A stretch of 64,000 nt of DNA from CAZMVY01 sp964617875 (lineage in GTDB: Bacteria > Planctomycetota > Phycisphaerae > UBA1845 > PWPN01). Shown piece after piece: positions 62,202 to 64,000 of the stretch (positions are counted from its first letter, which is position 1; the number at the start of each line of letters is the position of its first letter). The stretch covers positions 1 through 64,000 of the forward strand of contig CAZUAI010000022.1 of the NCBI GenBank assembly GCA_964617875.1. The letters run 5' to 3'. The notes under the pieces are model-generated. The model did no database searches and was not told the origin of the DNA. It saw only the letters and a program-made list of their open reading frames with translations. A program made the translations under genes and the position numbers.

Positions 62202-62798
62202 TCAGGCCGGGTCGATCTGAATCGCCTTGGGCGTTGCCGGACACAGGTTCTGACACACCCCGCAGCCCACGCAGCCGTCCTCGCGAACACCCACCCGCCC
62301 GCTTTCCTCGATCCGGATCGCCGCCTCGCCGATCGGGCACCGTTCGACGCAGATCGTGCAATCCTGCTTCGACGTACGCAGGCAACGTTCATATCGGACG
62401 TGCGCCAGGCCCATGTGGACGTCGCTCCGCTCCACCAGCCGCTCGAGGGCCCCGCTCGGGCAGACCCGCGTGCATTCGAGGTTCTCGCACAGCACGCACG
62501 CCGCCAGGTCCGGATCGATATACGGCGTCCCGTTCTGCGACGTGTCGTCGCTCGTCAGACGGCGGATCGCATGCGCCGGGCAGATCTCGATGCAGTTGCC
62601 GCAGCGGTAGCACTTCTCGACAAACTGTTTCTCGGGCAAGGCGCCCGGCGGCCGCAGGTGCTCGCGCGGCATCAGGGCCGGCAGCCGCTCCTGAAGAAAG
62701 TCGGCCAGGGGGCTCAGCGCGCGCAGCAACCCGTGCTGGAAGAACTGCCGCCGATCCCGCGGTCGATCCGCCTCGTCGCCCTGATTCAACACGCCCAT
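62202..62798 (-). CDS. Multi-cluster ferredoxin (MauM/NapG-like)
   Basis: A 198-residue protein with four Cys motifs for 4Fe-4S clusters: CYRCGNCIEICP, CVLCENLECTRVCP, CTICVERCPIGE and CVGCGVCQNLCP. The order and the two spaced motifs (CENLEC and the Cys before CTIC) recall MauM/NapG/NapH-associated and HybA-type electron carriers. There is no obvious membrane anchor, and a short basic N-terminal region (ADRPRDRRQFFQHG) may be a weak Tat-like signal. It would pass electrons between a dehydrogenase and a reductase; neither partner is in the window. Confidence 0.82.
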   Translation of the reverse strand: MGVLNQGDEADRPRDRRQFFQHGLLRALSPLADFLQERLPALMPREHLRPPGALPEKQFVEKCYRCGNCIEICPAHAIRRLTSDDTSQNGTPYIDPDLAACVLCENLECTRVCPSGALERLVERSDVHMGLAHVRYERCLRTSKQDCTICVERCPIGEAAIRIEESGRVGVREDGCVGCGVCQNLCPATPKAIQIDPA

Positions 62799-63127
62799 CA
62801 CCCGTGACCGCCCACCGCCTGCGTCAGATCATGCGCCCGAGCGCCGAACAGACTTGCACGGTTCTGTCATTGGTTACCAATGGCGCCAGGTCGTCGGACG
62901 GCCGGGTTTTCGCCACTGCTCACCATGACAGAATCACGCAAGGGCATTTAGCGTAGCAGGTCACGAACCACGACTCAACCCCGTCGTTGCATACGCCACC
63001 CACGGCACCACAACCCATCAACCCCCTCTCCCTCCCAGGGAGAGGGACGGGGTGAGGGTGACCGATTTCAACCGCGGACCGGCGAAGCGGATCGACCCTC
63101 CCCCGACCCCCTTGCGCGTGTAGGTTT
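62799..63127. other. 329-base intergenic region with a common hairpin repeat
   Basis: Between the ferredoxin and the transposase. It carries a 10-bp hairpin (CCCTCTCCCT pairing with AGGGAGAGGG) at 63024-63046 followed by a GGGTGAGGGT segment. This is the sort of short palindromic sequence that recurs in many unrelated GC-rich genomes. The hairpin may act as a terminator or as an insertion hotspot. No gene was seen in the rest. Confidence 0.5.
63024..63046. repeat. Dispersed-type palindrome next to the IS element
   Basis: A perfect 10-bp inverted repeat with a CCC loop. Only one copy is in this window, so its repeat nature is judged by resemblance to known dispersed palindromes. Confidence 0.45.
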
Positions 63128-64000
63128 TTACGGCGGGACGTAGACGGTGTGGCTGAGATGGCTGGGCGGTCGGTCTGGCCAAGCGACGGCTACCAGTTCG
63201 GGCGCGATGGATAGTTGGCCGCAGGCGATGGCCATGCGGACGGTCAGGAGGCCCGTGACGAAGACGCTCAGCACCCGTCGTGGCGTCTTACCGGTGAGGA
63301 GTGGATTTCGGGGCGGGGATGCGGATGTGTCGGGTGGTGACGGTTTCGATGCGGAGGCCTCCGGCGACTGGTGGAAACTCGTTCCACCCAGGATGCTGAG
63401 GTGCCGCGAGATCGCCATAACCAGCCAGAGGACCGAAGCGCGGCCCGGGTCTTCCATCCGCGTGTTGTTCCAACGCAGGCCCCCGGTCTTGTCGTGCTTG
63501 AAACCACGTTCGATCCAATTCCGAAGCCCGTACCAGCTTGCCTTGGCCTGCTCCGCAGGCAAGTCCGTAGCAATGATCCTTGGCTCGGTGCAGCCCTCCG
63601 ACCAGCATGCCACGAGCGTGCAGGCAAGCTGGGCGGCGCTTCCGCGAAACAACGTACCCGTGCTGGCATATTGTTCTTCCGGCTTGTCCACCGACGTTTT
63701 GAGTGAACGATAGCTGACCGCATCGGCCAGCTTGAATTCCCCGGCCGTGGCGTTGATCCGCCAATAGGGATGCCAGCCCAGTTCCACAATGCACCGAAAG
63801 AGCCACTGGGCATAAAGTCCGCGATCCGCCAGCACGATCACCTTCATCTGCGACGGCACCGTTCCGCGGAGCGTCCGCAAGAGCCGAATCCAATGCGCCT
63901 TCCACGAACCCTTGGCATCGGCCAGGAGGATCTTCCAGGCCACGGGGATGACCGTGCCGACCACGACCACACTGATGGCCAGAACGGTAAACCTTTGCCC
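63128..64000 (-). mobile_element. IS4-like DDE transposase, truncated by the window edge
   Basis: At least 290 residues; the frame stays open to the right edge, so the N-terminus and the first catalytic Asp are missing. VIPVAWKILLADAKG, VIVLADRGLYAQWLF (second catalytic Asp) and WYGLRNWIERGFKHDKTGG, with the Y-(2)-R-(3)-E-(6)-K signature that carries the catalytic Glu, identify the IS4 superfamily. The C-terminal tail (ILGGTSFHQSPEASASKPSPP and onward) is longer than in typical members. Left inverted repeat not located. It probably marks a recent insertion. Confidence 0.85.

Noticed and set aside
63000..63070. A CRISPR repeat near the ferredoxin gene.
   Set aside because: There is only one palindrome and no regularly spaced repeat; it is the common hairpin type of dispersed element.

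Overview
The window is a high-GC bacterial chromosome segment that looks like a planctomycete, most likely class Phycisphaerae. The evidence is indirect: a DUF1580-like protein (a planctomycete family), extracellular giants ending in paired CFNGPN-type calcium-binding repeats, a UvrA gene fused in tandem, several Tat-exported Gfo/Idh/MocA proteins, and isolated TAGAAT/TATAAT-like -10 boxes almost touching start codons. No rRNA or other taxonomic marker is present, so the assignment is an inference.

Region 1 (1-9365) is the right end of an integrated element, either a temperate phage or a phage-like island. A tyrosine integrase lies directly beside a tRNA-Val(CAC) gene, whose 3' end points into the element. 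All 18 recognised element genes run leftward. Most are chained by ATGA/GTGA/TGATG stop-start overlaps. They include a DUF1580/excisionase-like protein, a winged-helix replication initiator with iteron-like repeats inside its own gene, a DnaQ-type exonuclease, a 35-residue membrane peptide, a terminase-small-subunit-like protein and many unknowns. The left end is outside the window.

Region 2 (9.5-32 kb) is host housekeeping mixed with cell-surface genes: ffh, a ThiF/MoeB-type E1 enzyme, a YfcE-like phosphoesterase, a CE15 esterase, a TrmO-type protein, a Tat-exported sugar isomerase-like protein, a 1081-residue lamin-tail-domain surface protein, cysC, a zinc-ribbon protein overlapping mqnD (futalosine menaquinone pathway), two tandem TMTC-like membrane/TPR paralogues, two exported Gfo/Idh/MocA proteins, an EF-hand protein, and folB-folK.

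Region 3 (32-43.7 kb) holds a C-terminal processing protease, tsaD, and a group suited to carbohydrate or glycan turnover: a six-hairpin glycosidase, an ADP-ribosylglycohydrolase lipoprotein, an oligogalacturonate-lyase-like propeller and a PIG-L deacetylase. It also has two lipoproteins and a Flp pilin.

Region 4 (44-56.3 kb) is the most unusual. It encodes a double UvrA (two complete UvrA copies, four ATPase modules). The first copy is cut in two at the linker between its ATPase halves, and a two-gene cassette (small helical protein plus AbiEii/MNT-type nucleotidyltransferase) sits in the gap. Every junction is a stop-start overlap, so all four genes appear to be translated as one coupled unit. 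The second half ends in a tandemly duplicated domain I do not recognise. A very large AsmA-like protein follows.

Region 5 (56.3-64 kb) contains a GDP-fucose synthase-like epimerase, a 1567-residue lipoprotein with beta-helix domains and a dockerin-like tail, a multi-cluster ferredoxin, and an IS4-type transposase running off the right edge.
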